Source: Betaproteobacteria bacterium (GTDB lineage: Bacteria; Pseudomonadota; Gammaproteobacteria; Burkholderiales; SG8-39). Taken from it: a DNA stretch of 64,000 bases. A program made the translations under genes and the position numbers. Of the stretch, positions 53,248-62,203 are shown piece by piece (position 1 is the first letter of the stretch; each line of letters begins with the position of its first letter). The notes under the pieces are model-generated. The model had not been told where the DNA came from, made no database searches, and worked only from the letters and a program-made list of their open reading frames with translations. Location: assembly GCA_022340285.1 (NCBI GenBank), contig JAJDOG010000057.1, positions 1 to 64,000 on the forward strand. The letters run 5' to 3'.

Positions 53248-55911
53248 ATGGACGTCATCTTTGTCCTGATGCTCCTGCTGACGATGGCGATCGCGCTCGG
53301 GTCCGGGTTCCCGGTCGCGTTCGCGCTCCCGGGCTCGGCAATCCTGACCATCGGCACGGCTGCGCTTGCGGGGTGGATCGTCGCCGACGATCCGAGCGCT
53401 TACTTCGCGCAGGGCGGCCCGGTCGAGTGGCTCACCGCGGGCGTGACCAACTTCCGGGGCGTCTACTGGGAGGTCGAGCGAGATACGCTCATAGCGATCC
53501 CGCTCTTCGTGTTCATGGGGATCATGCTCCAGCGGTCGCGCATCGCCGAGAACCTGCTCGTCACGATGGCGCAGCTGTTCGGGCCGCTTCCCGGTGGTCT
53601 CGGCATCTCCGTCATCTTCGTCGGTGCGCTGCTCGCCGCGACGACCGGCATCGTGGGCGCGACGGTCGTCGCGATGGGGCTCATCTCGCTCCCGGCGATG
53701 ATGCGCAGCAAGTACTCCAACGCGCTCTCGACGGGAACGATTGCGGCGTCAGGCACGCTCGGCCAGATCATTCCCCCGTCGATCGTGCTGATCATCCTCG
53801 CCGACCAGCTCTCGAGCGCCACCGACCAGGCAAGCAACGCGCGCAAGGCACTCTACAAAGTGTCGACCGGCGAGTTCTCGATGCCCACGGAGTTCGACAC
53901 GGTGTCGACGAGCGCGGGCGACATGTTCATGGGCGCGCTCGTTCCGGGGCTCCTGCTGGTCGCCGCGTACATGATCTTCGTACTCGTGCTCGCGCTGATG
54001 CGCCCCAAGCTCGCGCCCGCGGTGCACTACGAAGGAAAGCTCGACAGGCAGTTCGCCTTCAAGGTGTTCGTGTCGCTGGTGCCGCCGCTGACGCTCATCT
54101 TCATCGTGCTCGGCTCGATCATCACGGGCGTGGCGACCGTGAACCAGGCCGGCGCGATCGGCGCCGTGGGCGCGATGATCATGGCGGGCGCACGGCTGCA
54201 CGAAGGGCGCCGCGACGCCTACTGGCCGGCGCTGCTCGCCATAGGCTCGGTGTTCGCGATGGGCGTGATCGCGAGCATCGCCCCGGTCAACGTGAAGAAC
54301 CTTCGCACCACCGGGGACATGGTCGCGCTGGTGCTGGTCACCATCGCCGTCGTCGCTTTCGTCGTCTCGCTGGTCTGGAGCGGCCTGCGCACACTGCGCG
54401 TCGAGAACACCCTGCGCTCGGTCATGATCGACACCGCCAAGACGACCTCACTGGTGTTCATCATCCTGCTCGGCGCGGCCATGCTCACGGCCTCCTTCCG
54501 CGCGTTCGGCGGCGAGTCGCTCGTGCGGGATTTCCTGACCACGCTGCCGGGCGGGTTCTGGGCCCAGTTCGTGACCGTGATGGCGGTGATCTTCTTCCTC
54601 GGGTTCTTCCTCGACTTCATCGAGATCTCCGTCGTGGTCGTGCCGATCGTTGCGCCGATCATCCTCATGGATCCCGGGGCCAACGTCACCGCCGTGTGGC
54701 TGGGCGTCATGATCGGGCTCAACATCCAGACCTCGTTCCTCACCCCGCCGTTCGGGTTCGCGCTCTTCTATCTGCGCGGGGTCGCGCCCCCTTCCGTGAA
54801 GACGATCCAGATGTACCGGGGCGTCGTCGCCTTCATTTGCCTGCAGCTGATCGTGCTCGGCATCGTGGCGGTCAATCCGCGGCTGGTGAATTATCTGCCG
54901 ACTCGTATTTCGCTTCTGTCCGAGACGGCGCCCCCGCCGCTCAATCCCAAGCTCCAGACCTGCCTCGAGGAGCGCGTGATACGCGAGTACGACCGCGACG
55001 GCGCGACGATCCGCAAGGCCATCGAGACGGCGCGGGGGCTCGACTACAGCATGGTGCCGCAGCAGTTGCGCAGTGCCGCCGAAGGCGCGCTCGACAAAGC
55101 TGAGAAGACCTTTCCGCTCGTCGCGGAGATCAAGACGGCCGAGGCGGCGGTGCAGGCGCAGACCGACGCCTACCGCCCGCTGCACGTCGAAGTACGCTCG
55201 CTGCAGCAGCAGGCCCACCGCGTCGAAGAAGAGATCAAGGTGGTCCAGCGACGCCTCGACCAGCTCGGTTACGGTCCCAAGGCCGATCCGGCCCGCAAGC
55301 AGGTGCTGCAGGCCCGCATCGACGCGCTCGAAGCGGAGCGCAAGGCCATCCTGGCGGAAGTGCCGGCCCGCTGGGAGGCGGACCACAAGGCGTTCCAGGC
55401 GCTGCAGAAGGCCGAGCTGAACGCGCGGCGGGCCTACCGCCGCAACGTCGACGAGGCATACGCGCCGATCAGCGAGCTGGTCGCGACCGTCGCGGCGGCC
55501 GACGCCCTCGCCAAGCTCGAAGGAGAATTCGCGACGCTGCGCAAGAGCGTCGAGAGCGCCCCGCCCGCGGAAAACGTCGATCGAATCGCCGATCTCGCGA
55601 AGAAGGTCGGGGAGATCAAAGGAACAAACGAGATCCGCTCCGCGCTGTCGAACGCCCGCCGGGTTCTGCGGAACCAGGTGCCCGACCAGAAGGAAGCGGC
55701 CGAGTCGATGGCGAAGGCCGAGCAGCTCCTCGGCGAGGAAGTGGCGTGGCGCCAGCGCGCCAAGACCGCGCTGCTGCCGGGACTGCAAGCCTACGAAGCG
55801 ACGATCCGCGACACCATCGGCGTGCGCCTGCAAAGCAAGTTGACGCGCGACCAGGCGCTCGACATGGCGAGCTGCACGTCCGCGCATCGCGACATCTCGC
55901 TGCACTTCTGA
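53248..55911 (+). CDS. TRAP transporter large permease (DctM) with C-terminal coiled-coil domain
   Basis: 887 aa. Residues ~1-555 are the DctM permease with many helices and typical segments (GIVGATVVAMGLISLPAMM, GTLGQIIPPSIVLIILADQLS, LGFFLDFIEISVVVVPIVAPI, NIQTSFLTPPFGFALFYLRG). Large DctM forms with an inserted region are known. Residues ~560-887 are not membrane-spanning; they are charged and heptad-rich (VRSLQQQAHRVEEEIKVVQRRLDQLGYG, KLEGEFATLRKSVESAP). I know no assigned function for such a tail. It begins 24 bp after the small-permease stop, so the two are coexpressed. Substrate is unknown. Confidence 0.88.
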   Translation: MDVIFVLMLLLTMAIALGSGFPVAFALPGSAILTIGTAALAGWIVADDPSAYFAQGGPVEWLTAGVTNFRGVYWEVERDTLIAIPLFVFMGIMLQRSRIAENLLVTMAQLFGPLPGGLGISVIFVGALLAATTGIVGATVVAMGLISLPAMMRSKYSNALSTGTIAASGTLGQIIPPSIVLIILADQLSSATDQASNARKALYKVSTGEFSMPTEFDTVSTSAGDMFMGALVPGLLLVAAYMIFVLVLALMRPKLAPAVHYEGKLDRQFAFKVFVSLVPPLTLIFIVLGSIITGVATVNQAGAIGAVGAMIMAGARLHEGRRDAYWPALLAIGSVFAMGVIASIAPVNVKNLRTTGDMVALVLVTIAVVAFVVSLVWSGLRTLRVENTLRSVMIDTAKTTSLVFIILLGAAMLTASFRAFGGESLVRDFLTTLPGGFWAQFVTVMAVIFFLGFFLDFIEISVVVVPIVAPIILMDPGANVTAVWLGVMIGLNIQTSFLTPPFGFALFYLRGVAPPSVKTIQMYRGVVAFICLQLIVLGIVAVNPRLVNYLPTRISLLSETAPPPLNPKLQTCLEERVIREYDRDGATIRKAIETARGLDYSMVPQQLRSAAEGALDKAEKTFPLVAEIKTAEAAVQAQTDAYRPLHVEVRSLQQQAHRVEEEIKVVQRRLDQLGYGPKADPARKQVLQARIDALEAERKAILAEVPARWEADHKAFQALQKAELNARRAYRRNVDEAYAPISELVATVAAADALAKLEGEFATLRKSVESAPPAENVDRIADLAKKVGEIKGTNEIRSALSNARRVLRNQVPDQKEAAESMAKAEQLLGEEVAWRQRAKTALLPGLQAYEATIRDTIGVRLQSKLTRDQALDMASCTSAHRDISLHF

Positions 55912-55932
55912 GAGGGCACGCCGCGCGCGCGG

Positions 55933-56835
55933 TCAACCAAGCGCGCCCAGCCCGCGCAGGACGATGAAGCCCATCGCTAGGCCGATGAAGCCGAAAAGGA
56001 CGGCGATGGCGCGCTCCATCGTGCGCTGCGCGAAGCGGCCTTGCAGCCGGGGGCCGATCTGGCCGCCGATGATCACGCCGGGCACCGTGTAGCACACCAG
56101 GTTCCAGGGAATCGCGGCGACGCCGCCCGCAGCGACGAGGGCGGCGATCTGCGTGAACGAGGCGGAAACGAAGACGAGGATGACCGTGAACACCGAAGTC
56201 GCCGCCGCGACCGCGACCGGCACGTGGTTGCGCTTCACGAGCTGCGGCATGATCACCTCGCCCATGCCCACGCCGAGCAATCCTGTCAGAAAAGCGCCCA
56301 GCGCCGTGAAGAGCCCGCCGCTCGCTCCCTGTTTCGGCTTGCGATAGACATAGGAGTTTCCCTGCCGATCCGTTAGGCGTCGAGTCGGCCGGCGCGCGCT
56401 CTCCGGATCGTTGTCCGGATGCAAGGGATCGATGTGCGGCGGTGGCGCGTGACGCAGGATCACCGGGCAGAGCGCGAGCATCAGCGTGGCGTAACCGCCT
56501 TTGAGCAGCAGCTCGTGCTCCTTGAGCGCTGCGAGGAGCAGCGCACCGACGACCGTGACCGGCACCGCGACGCCGAGGAAAGGCACCGCGCTGCGAAAGT
56601 CGATCAACCGCCTGCGGTGATAGGTCAGCAGACCGGACGAGAAGCCGAACACGCCGGTGAACAGCGCGGTTCCGATCGCGGCCGCCGTGGTCATCGGGTA
56701 TTCCGGCCCGAGCAGCGGGAAGACGATCACGAAGATCGGGATGAAGAGCGCCGGCCCGCCGATGCCGCTCAGATTGGCCAGCGTCGCAACGCAGATGGCC
56801 ACCGGGAACATGAACCAGTACATCGTCCAATCCAT
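55933..56835 (-). CDS. TauE/SafE-family sulfite/organosulfonate exporter-like membrane protein
   Basis: 300 aa from MDWTMYWFMFPVAICV at 56835. It has about eight helices and the TauE/SafE signature in both halves: NLSGIGGPALFIPIFVIVF and FLTGLLGVGMGEVIMPQLV. A ~45-residue hydrophilic loop (HIDPLHPDNDPESARRPTRRLTDRQGN) lies between them, longer than in many members. It is convergent with the TRAP operon. Export of sulfite or another anion is a family-level inference. Confidence 0.88.
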   Translation of the reverse strand: MDWTMYWFMFPVAICVATLANLSGIGGPALFIPIFVIVFPLLGPEYPMTTAAAIGTALFTGVFGFSSGLLTYHRRRLIDFRSAVPFLGVAVPVTVVGALLLAALKEHELLLKGGYATLMLALCPVILRHAPPPHIDPLHPDNDPESARRPTRRLTDRQGNSYVYRKPKQGASGGLFTALGAFLTGLLGVGMGEVIMPQLVKRNHVPVAVAAATSVFTVILVFVSASFTQIAALVAAGGVAAIPWNLVCYTVPGVIIGGQIGPRLQGRFAQRTMERAIAVLFGFIGLAMGFIVLRGLGALG

Positions 56836-56959
56836 GCCCGCCCGCTTCGCCTCTTTCCGTGTCCCGGTTTCCGGGCCCCGGCGGCCCGCGTGGAGCTTAG
56901 CCGCGAATGCCGCGCGGTTCAAACGCGCAGCGCGGCCGGGCCGCTGCGGTAAATAGGGC

Positions 56960-56988
56960 TTGACATCCGGCCGCCCTGGCGAAATACT
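56960..56988 (+). promoter_or_regulatory. sigma-70-like promoter of the ArsR operon
   Basis: TTGACA at 56960-56965 and AATACT at 56983-56988 are separated by 17 bp. The -35 is perfect and the -10 matches four of six positions. It lies immediately upstream of the ArsR-family start. Confidence 0.6.
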
Positions 56989-57004
56989 AAACCGTATGGT
57001 TAAC
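56989..57004. promoter_or_regulatory. ArsR-family operator overlapping the start codon
   Basis: AAACCGTATGGTTAAC contains the inverted repeat AACC-GTAT-GGTT centred on the ATG of the ArsR gene, adjacent to the -10. Similar sites occur upstream of ArsR/SRPBCC pairs and would allow autorepression. Confidence 0.55.
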
Positions 57005-57451
57005 TATAAGATGTCCCCGGCAAGGGCGGCGAATCTCGACGGGGTGTTCGCGGCGCTCGCGGACCCGACACGCCGCGCGATCATCGAGCGTCTCGCCGGC
57101 CGACCCGCGGCAGTCGGCGAGCTTGCGCAGGACACCACGATGTCACTGCCGGGGTTCATGAAGCATCTTGCAATTCTCGAGCGCGCCGGCCTGCTTGCCC
57201 GGCGCAAGGACGGGCGCGTCGTGCAATGCGCGCTCGCCCCGCACGCGCTCAGGGAAGCCGCCAATTGGCTCGAGCGTTACCGCCGGTTCTGGGAAGAGCG
57301 GCTGGACGCCCTCGAGCGCTTTCTCAACCGACAGGAGGACCGACCATGGCCCAAGGCACCGTCGAAACGAAGCCCTCGCTCACCGTCGAACGCACGTACC
57401 GCGTCCCGCCGCAGCGGGTCTGGCAAGCGTGGACCCAAGCGGAAGCGTTGA
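56996..57451 (+). CDS. ArsR-family transcriptional regulator
   Basis: 151 aa from the ATG at 56996. A winged helix-turn-helix is visible: FAALADPTRRAIIERLAGRPAAVGELAQDTTMSLPGFMKHLAILERAGLLARRKDGRVVQCAL, with no CxC metal motif. It therefore belongs to the non-metal ArsR group commonly paired with SRPBCC proteins. After ~115 residues the frame continues as a basic tail overlapping the downstream gene by 106 bp. The tail may be genuine or a read-through of relaxed frame. Autoregulation is suggested by the palindrome at the start codon. Confidence 0.88.
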   Translation: MVNYKMSPARAANLDGVFAALADPTRRAIIERLAGRPAAVGELAQDTTMSLPGFMKHLAILERAGLLARRKDGRVVQCALAPHALREAANWLERYRRFWEERLDALERFLNRQEDRPWPKAPSKRSPRSPSNARTASRRSGSGKRGPKRKR

Positions 57452-57792
57452 AGCAGTGGTTCGCGCCGAATGACGCGTTCAAGGTGGAGGTGATCGAGGT
57501 CGACGTCCGCGTCGGCGGTCGCTACCGCATCAAGATGAACGCGCCGGACGGCGAGGTGCACGACGTGAGCGGCGTGTACCGCGAGGTCGTGCCGAACGAG
57601 CGCCTCGTCTTCACCTGGGCGTGGCGTACTACCCCCGAGCGCGAGTCGCTGGTGACGGTGACGCTGCGCCCGGTCGGAACCGGTACGGCGCTCACGCTGA
57701 AGCACGAGCAGTTCTTCGACGAGAGCGCGCGCGATCATCACCGCGAAGGGTGGATCGCCCTGCTCGGCAGGCTCGAAGCGGCGCTCGGCTGA
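57346..57792 (+). CDS. SRPBCC/AHSA1-family protein
   Basis: 148 aa from the ATG at 57346, preceded by ACAGGAGGA. AHSA1/SRPBCC fold: ERTYRVPPQRVWQAWTQAEALKQWFAP, VGGRYRIKMNAPDGEVHDVSGVYREVVPNERLVFTW and the C-terminal helix REGWIALLGRLEAAL. These small hydrophobic-cavity proteins are routinely encoded after ArsR-type regulators; the ligand is unknown. The start lies inside the ArsR frame. Confidence 0.92.
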   Translation: MAQGTVETKPSLTVERTYRVPPQRVWQAWTQAEALKQWFAPNDAFKVEVIEVDVRVGGRYRIKMNAPDGEVHDVSGVYREVVPNERLVFTWAWRTTPERESLVTVTLRPVGTGTALTLKHEQFFDESARDHHREGWIALLGRLEAALG

Positions 57793-57833
57793 CCGGAGTG
57801 CTCGGCGCAGGACAACGAACGGGAGATTCAGAC

Positions 57834-58541
57834 ATGCCACAACATCGCGTGGTCTCGCACGAGGAATGGGTCGCGGCGCGCCGCGAGCACCTTGCCCGGG
57901 AAAAGGAATTCACGCGCCAGCGCGACGAGCTGAGCCGCGCGCGCCGCGAGCTGCCTTGGGAGAAAATCGACAAGGAATACGTCTTCGACACCTCGGCCGG
58001 GCGCAAAACGCTCGCCGACCTGTTCGACGGCCGCAGCCAGCTGATCGTCTACCACTTCATGTATGGCCCGGACTGGAGTGACGGATGCAAGAGTTGCTCC
58101 TTCTGGGCGGACAACTTCGATGGCGTCATCGTGCACCTGAAACACCGGGACGTGACGATGATCGCGGTCTCGCGCGCCCCGCTCGAGACGCTCATGGCGT
58201 ACCGCAAGCGGATGGGCTGGCGCTTCGAGTGGGCCTCGTCGTATGGCAACGATTTCAATCGCGACTTCGGGGTCACGTTCACGCCCGAAGAGATGGCCAA
58301 GGGCGAGATGGTCTACAACTATCGGGTCACCAAGTTTCCCAGCGACGAGGCGCCCGGCATCAGCGTGTTCTACCGGTCCGGCGACGGCGAGGTGTTCCAC
58401 ACCTACTCGTGCTACGAGCGGGGGCTCGACATGCTGAACGGCGCGTACCACTACCTCGACCTGGTGCCCAAGGGTCGCGACGAGTCAGACCTTCCCTACA
58501 CGATGGCGTGGCTGCGCCATCACGACAAGTATGCCGATTGA
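57834..58541 (+). CDS. DUF899 thioredoxin-fold protein
   Basis: 235 aa from MPQHRVVSHEEWVAARREHLAREKEFTRQRDELSR, the standard DUF899 opening, with GGGAG upstream. The thioredoxin-like core has LIVYHFMYGPDWSDGCKSCSFWADNFDG, where GCKSC is the CxxC site, then VTMIAVSRAPL. This family is frequently encoded with ArsR/SRPBCC genes. It may be a thiol-dependent reductase; the substrate is unknown. It follows the SRPBCC gene by 41 bp. Confidence 0.9.
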   Translation: MPQHRVVSHEEWVAARREHLAREKEFTRQRDELSRARRELPWEKIDKEYVFDTSAGRKTLADLFDGRSQLIVYHFMYGPDWSDGCKSCSFWADNFDGVIVHLKHRDVTMIAVSRAPLETLMAYRKRMGWRFEWASSYGNDFNRDFGVTFTPEEMAKGEMVYNYRVTKFPSDEAPGISVFYRSGDGEVFHTYSCYERGLDMLNGAYHYLDLVPKGRDESDLPYTMAWLRHHDKYAD

Positions 58542-58554
58542 ACCAATGCCTTTT

Positions 58555-58668
58555 CCCCCTCCTCTTCGAGGAGGGGGACCCGCGTAGCGGCCGGGGTGGT
58601 GTCCTGATTGACCGAAGCCTCAACCACCCCCCCGCCCTTCGGGCGGACCCCTCCTTGAAAAGGAGGGG
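58555..58668. repeat. compound hairpin repeat element
   Basis: 114 bp made of three perfect hairpins: CCCCCTCCTC-TTC-GAGGAGGGGG (58555-58577), CCGCCC-TTC-GGGCGG (58632-58646) and CCCCTCCTT-GAA-AAGGAGGGG (58648-58668). An internal GGGGTGGT/ACCACCCC pair lets the whole element fold into one long arm. It looks like a dispersed intergenic repeat of the kind found many times per genome in beta- and gammaproteobacteria. It lies between convergent genes and may also end transcription. Confidence 0.8.
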
Positions 58669-58692
58669 ATGAACCAAACCGGCTCGAGCGCC

Positions 58693-59598
58693 TCAGCGCT
58701 TCTCGCCGAGGAGCAATGCCCGCGCCGTGGCAAGCTCCTTCTTGACGGCGGCGTCAACCTTTGGAAAGTGGAGGTCGAGCCGCTCCATCGACTCGACGAT
58801 CGCGGCCGCGACCACGAGGCGGCTGAACCACTTGTTGTCCGCGGGAACGACGTACCACGGCGCGTGCTCCGTCGCCGTGTGGCGAATTAGGTCCTGGTAG
58901 GCGGCCATGTACTTGCCCCAGTAGCCGCGCTCCCGGGCGTCGGCGCTCGAGAACTTCCAGTTCTTCTCGGGGCGGTCGAGTCGCTCGAGGAAACGTTTCT
59001 TCTGCTCCCCGCGCGAGACGTTCAGGAAGAATTTCAGGATGAGATAGCCGTTGCGCGCGAGATAGCGCTCGAAATTGGCGATGTCCTCGTAGCGCTCCTG
59101 CCAGATGCGTTTCGTGACGAGCTTCGCGGGCAGTTTCTGCTTCGCCAGCAGCGCCTCGTGCACCCGCACGACGAGCACTTCCTCGTAGTAGCTCCGGTTG
59201 AATATCCCGATCCGTCCTCGCTCCGGCGTCGCCTTCATGCAACGCCACAGGAAATCGTGATCGAGCTCCTCGCTCGACGGCGCCTTGAACGACGTCACCT
59301 GCACGCCCTGCGGATTGACGCCGGACATTACGTGCTTGATGGTGCCGTCCTTGCCGGCCGCGTCCATCGCTTGGAAGACAAGCAGCACGCCCCAGCGATC
59401 CTGCGCGTAGAGCTTCTCCTGTTCCTCGGCGAGCCACTCGACGCCGCGCGCGAGGAGCGCCTTCGCCTCGGTCTTCTGCTCCGATTTGATCCCGTGCGTA
59501 TCGCCCGGGTCGTGATCCTTCAGCTTGAAACCCTTGCCCTTCGTGACGCGATACGGGCGCAGAAACTTCTCGAGCCGCTTCAAGTCTATCTTAGCCAT
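58693..59598 (-). CDS. ppk2: polyphosphate kinase 2 family protein
   Basis: 301 aa, single PPK2 domain. Walker A-like FQAMDAAGKDGTIKHVMSGVNPQG, lid region PERGRIGIFNRSYYEEVLVVRVH and Walker B-like LILKFFLNVSRGEQKKRFLERLDRPEKNWKFS are all intact. PPK2 transfers phosphate between polyphosphate and nucleoside mono- or diphosphates. The PEKNWKFS and GGxDGxxK-type features fit class I or III; the class cannot be fixed by eye. It is divergent from the phosphoketolase operon. Confidence 0.93.
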   Translation of the reverse strand: MAKIDLKRLEKFLRPYRVTKGKGFKLKDHDPGDTHGIKSEQKTEAKALLARGVEWLAEEQEKLYAQDRWGVLLVFQAMDAAGKDGTIKHVMSGVNPQGVQVTSFKAPSSEELDHDFLWRCMKATPERGRIGIFNRSYYEEVLVVRVHEALLAKQKLPAKLVTKRIWQERYEDIANFERYLARNGYLILKFFLNVSRGEQKKRFLERLDRPEKNWKFSSADARERGYWGKYMAAYQDLIRHTATEHAPWYVVPADNKWFSRLVVAAAIVESMERLDLHFPKVDAAVKKELATARALLLGEKR

Positions 59599-59775
59599 GA
59601 CGCTTTGTTCCTCTCGTGCGCGGGTGCGTGATCCGTCGCGCGGAAGTTAGCGCATTTGCACCGGTCTTGCCCGCGCGCGCCCAACGAATTGCCGAGCAGG
59701 TTGCGCCGTATCAAATCACGTAATACGGTCGGGTCTATCGTCAACGAGGCAGATCAGAACGGAGGATTTCAAGTC

Positions 59776-62187
59776 ATGGCGAGAAATCAGACGAAGGTTC
59801 GCAAGCAGTCCAGAGCACGCGCGGCGAAGAGCGCGCTCGCACCGGAAGAGCTCAAGCAGATCGACGCGTACTGGCGCGCGTGCAACTACCTCGCCGTGGG
59901 CATGATCTACCTGCAGGAGAACCCGCTCCTACGCAAGCCGCTGCGTCCCGCGCATATCAAGAACCGCCTGCTCGGCCACTGGGGAACCAGTCCGGGACTG
60001 GCCTTCACATACGTCCACCTCAACCGCCTCATCAGGAAATACGACCTCGACGCGATCTTCCTCGCCGGCCCCGGGCACGGCGCGCCCGGCGTGCTGGGGC
60101 CGGTGTACCTCGAGGGCGCCTACTCGGAGATCTATCCGAACAAGGGCGAGGACGAGGAGGGCATGCGGGAATTCTTCAAGGAGTTCTCGTTTCCCGGCGG
60201 CATCGGCAGCCACTGCACACCCGAGACGCCCGGATCGATTCACGAGGGCGGCGAGCTCGGCTACAGCGTCTCGCACGCGTTCGGCGCCGCGTTCGACAAT
60301 CCCGATCTGCTCGTCGCGGTCGTGGTGGGTGACGGCGAGTCGGAGACTGGCCCGCTCGCGACGGCGTGGCACTCCAACAAGTTCCTGAATCCGGTGCGCG
60401 ACGGAGCAGTGCTACCGATCCTGCATCTCAACGGCTACAAGATCAACAACCCGACGATCCTCGCGCGCATCTCGCACGAGGAGCTCGAGAGCCTGTTCAA
60501 AGGCTACGGCTGGACGCCGCACTTTGTCGAAGGCTCCGACCCGATGAAGATGCACGAGGCGATGGCGGCGACCATGGAGAAGTGCGTGCGCGACATCCGG
60601 CGGATCCAGAGCGATGCGCGCGCCAGCGGGAAACCGCAGCGCGCCCGCTGGCCAATGATCGTGCTCCGCAGCCCGAAGGGCTGGACCGGTCCGAAGACGG
60701 TCAACGGCCACAAGGTCGAGGGCTACTGGCGCGCGCACCAGGTGCCGCTGGCCGAAGTACGCGCGAATTCGCGTCACCTCAAGCTCCTGGAAACCTGGAT
60801 GAAGAGCTACCGGCCCCAGCAGCTCTTCGACAAGACCGGCCGGCTGATTCCCGAGCTCAAGGCGCTCGCGCCCGTGGGCAGTCGACGCATGGGGGCGAAC
60901 CCGCACGCGAACGGCGGATTGCTGCGCAAGGCGCTGCGAATGCCCGAGTTTCGCCACTACGCGGCGAAAGTCGGCAAGCCCGGCCGCACGGAGGCCGAGA
61001 ACACGCGTCCGCTCGGCGCGATGCTGCGCGACATCCTGCGCGAGAACCCGACGAACTTCCGCGTCTTCGGCCCCGACGAGACGGCCTCGAACCGGCTGGA
61101 TGCGGTGTACGAGGCAAGCAAGAAGACGTGGCTCGCGGACTATCTTCCGGAGGATGCCGACGGCGGGCAGCTCGCACCCGACGGGCGCGTGATGGAGATG
61201 CTCTCCGAGCACACGCTCGAGGGATGGCTCGAGGGCTACCTCCTCAGCGGGCGCCACGGCTTCCTGTCGAGCTACGAGGCGTTCGTGCACGTCATCGACT
61301 CGATGTTCAACCAGCACGCGAAATGGCTGGCTATTGCCGAGCACTTGCCGTGGCGGGCGCCGGTGGCCTCGCTGAATTTGCTGATCACCTCGACGGTCTG
61401 GCGCCAGGACCACAACGGGTTCACCCACCAGGATCCGGGCTTTCTCGACGTGGTGGTGAACAAGAGTCCTGCGGTGACCCGCATCTACCTGCCGCCCGAT
61501 GCGAACTGCCTGCTCTCGGTCGCCGATCATTGTTTGAGGAGCACCGACAACATCAACGTCATCGTCGCTGACAAGCAGAAGCACCTCCAGTACCTGGACA
61601 TGGACGCGGCGATCAAGCATTGCACCAAGGGCATCGGCATCTGGGACTGGGCGAGCAGCGACCAGGACGGGGTGCCGGACGTCGTGATGGCCTCCTGCGG
61701 GGATATCCCGACCAAAGAGGCCCTGGCGGCGGTGATGCTGCTGCGCGAGCACTTCCCGGACCTCAAGATCCGCTTCGTCAATGTCGTGGACCTCTACAAG
61801 ATGACCCCGGCCTCCGAGCACCCGCACGGGCTCTCGGACCGGGACTTCGACAGCCTGTTCACCGTGGACCGGCCCATCATCTTCAACTTCCACGGCTACC
61901 CCTGGCTCATCCACCGACTTGCGTACCGCCGCACAAATCACGGCAATCTGCACGTGCGTGGATACAAGGAACGAGGCAACATCAACACGCCGCTCGAGCT
62001 CGCCATCCAGAACGAGATCGACCGCTTCAGCCTCGCGATCGATGTCATCAACCGCGTTCCGGGGCTGCTCGTGGCCGGTGCGCACGTCAAGGAGAAGCTG
62101 CGGGATATGCAGATCGCCTGTCGCCAACACGCCTACGAGCACGGCATCGACATGCCTGCGCAGGCCGCGTGGAAGTGGGGAGATTGA
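59776..62187 (+). CDS. xfp: xylulose-5-phosphate/fructose-6-phosphate phosphoketolase
   Basis: 803 aa from the ATG at 59776 (GGAGG nine nt upstream; the longer track start is unsupported). Signature regions: [56 protein letters not shown], the ThDP site [14 protein letters not shown] and [21 protein letters not shown]-like [13 protein letters not shown]. It cleaves xylulose-5-P or fructose-6-P to acetyl phosphate using thiamine diphosphate. It heads an operon with a beta-phosphoglucomutase-like HAD and a GH65 gene, joining disaccharide phosphorolysis to acetyl-phosphate formation. Confidence 0.96.
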   Translation: MARNQTKVRKQSRARAAKSALAPEELKQIDAYWRACNYLAVGMIYLQENPLLRKPLRPAHIKNRLLGHWGTSPGLAFTYVHLNRLIRKYDLDAIFLAGPGHGAPGVLGPVYLEGAYSEIYPNKGEDEEGMREFFKEFSFPGGIGSHCTPETPGSIHEGGELGYSVSHAFGAAFDNPDLLVAVVVGDGESETGPLATAWHSNKFLNPVRDGAVLPILHLNGYKINNPTILARISHEELESLFKGYGWTPHFVEGSDPMKMHEAMAATMEKCVRDIRRIQSDARASGKPQRARWPMIVLRSPKGWTGPKTVNGHKVEGYWRAHQVPLAEVRANSRHLKLLETWMKSYRPQQLFDKTGRLIPELKALAPVGSRRMGANPHANGGLLRKALRMPEFRHYAAKVGKPGRTEAENTRPLGAMLRDILRENPTNFRVFGPDETASNRLDAVYEASKKTWLADYLPEDADGGQLAPDGRVMEMLSEHTLEGWLEGYLLSGRHGFLSSYEAFVHVIDSMFNQHAKWLAIAEHLPWRAPVASLNLLITSTVWRQDHNGFTHQDPGFLDVVVNKSPAVTRIYLPPDANCLLSVADHCLRSTDNINVIVADKQKHLQYLDMDAAIKHCTKGIGIWDWASSDQDGVPDVVMASCGDIPTKEALAAVMLLREHFPDLKIRFVNVVDLYKMTPASEHPHGLSDRDFDSLFTVDRPIIFNFHGYPWLIHRLAYRRTNHGNLHVRGYKERGNINTPLELAIQNEIDRFSLAIDVINRVPGLLVAGAHVKEKLRDMQIACRQHAYEHGIDMPAQAAWKWGD

Positions 62188-62203
62188 GGTCTTCCTCCGC
62201 CCG

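Noticed and set aside
52737-55103. 788-aa plus-strand ORF overlapping the TRAP permease genes in another frame
   Set aside because: Arg/His-rich frame-shifted reading of dctQ/dctM, which are both clearly coding in their own frames.
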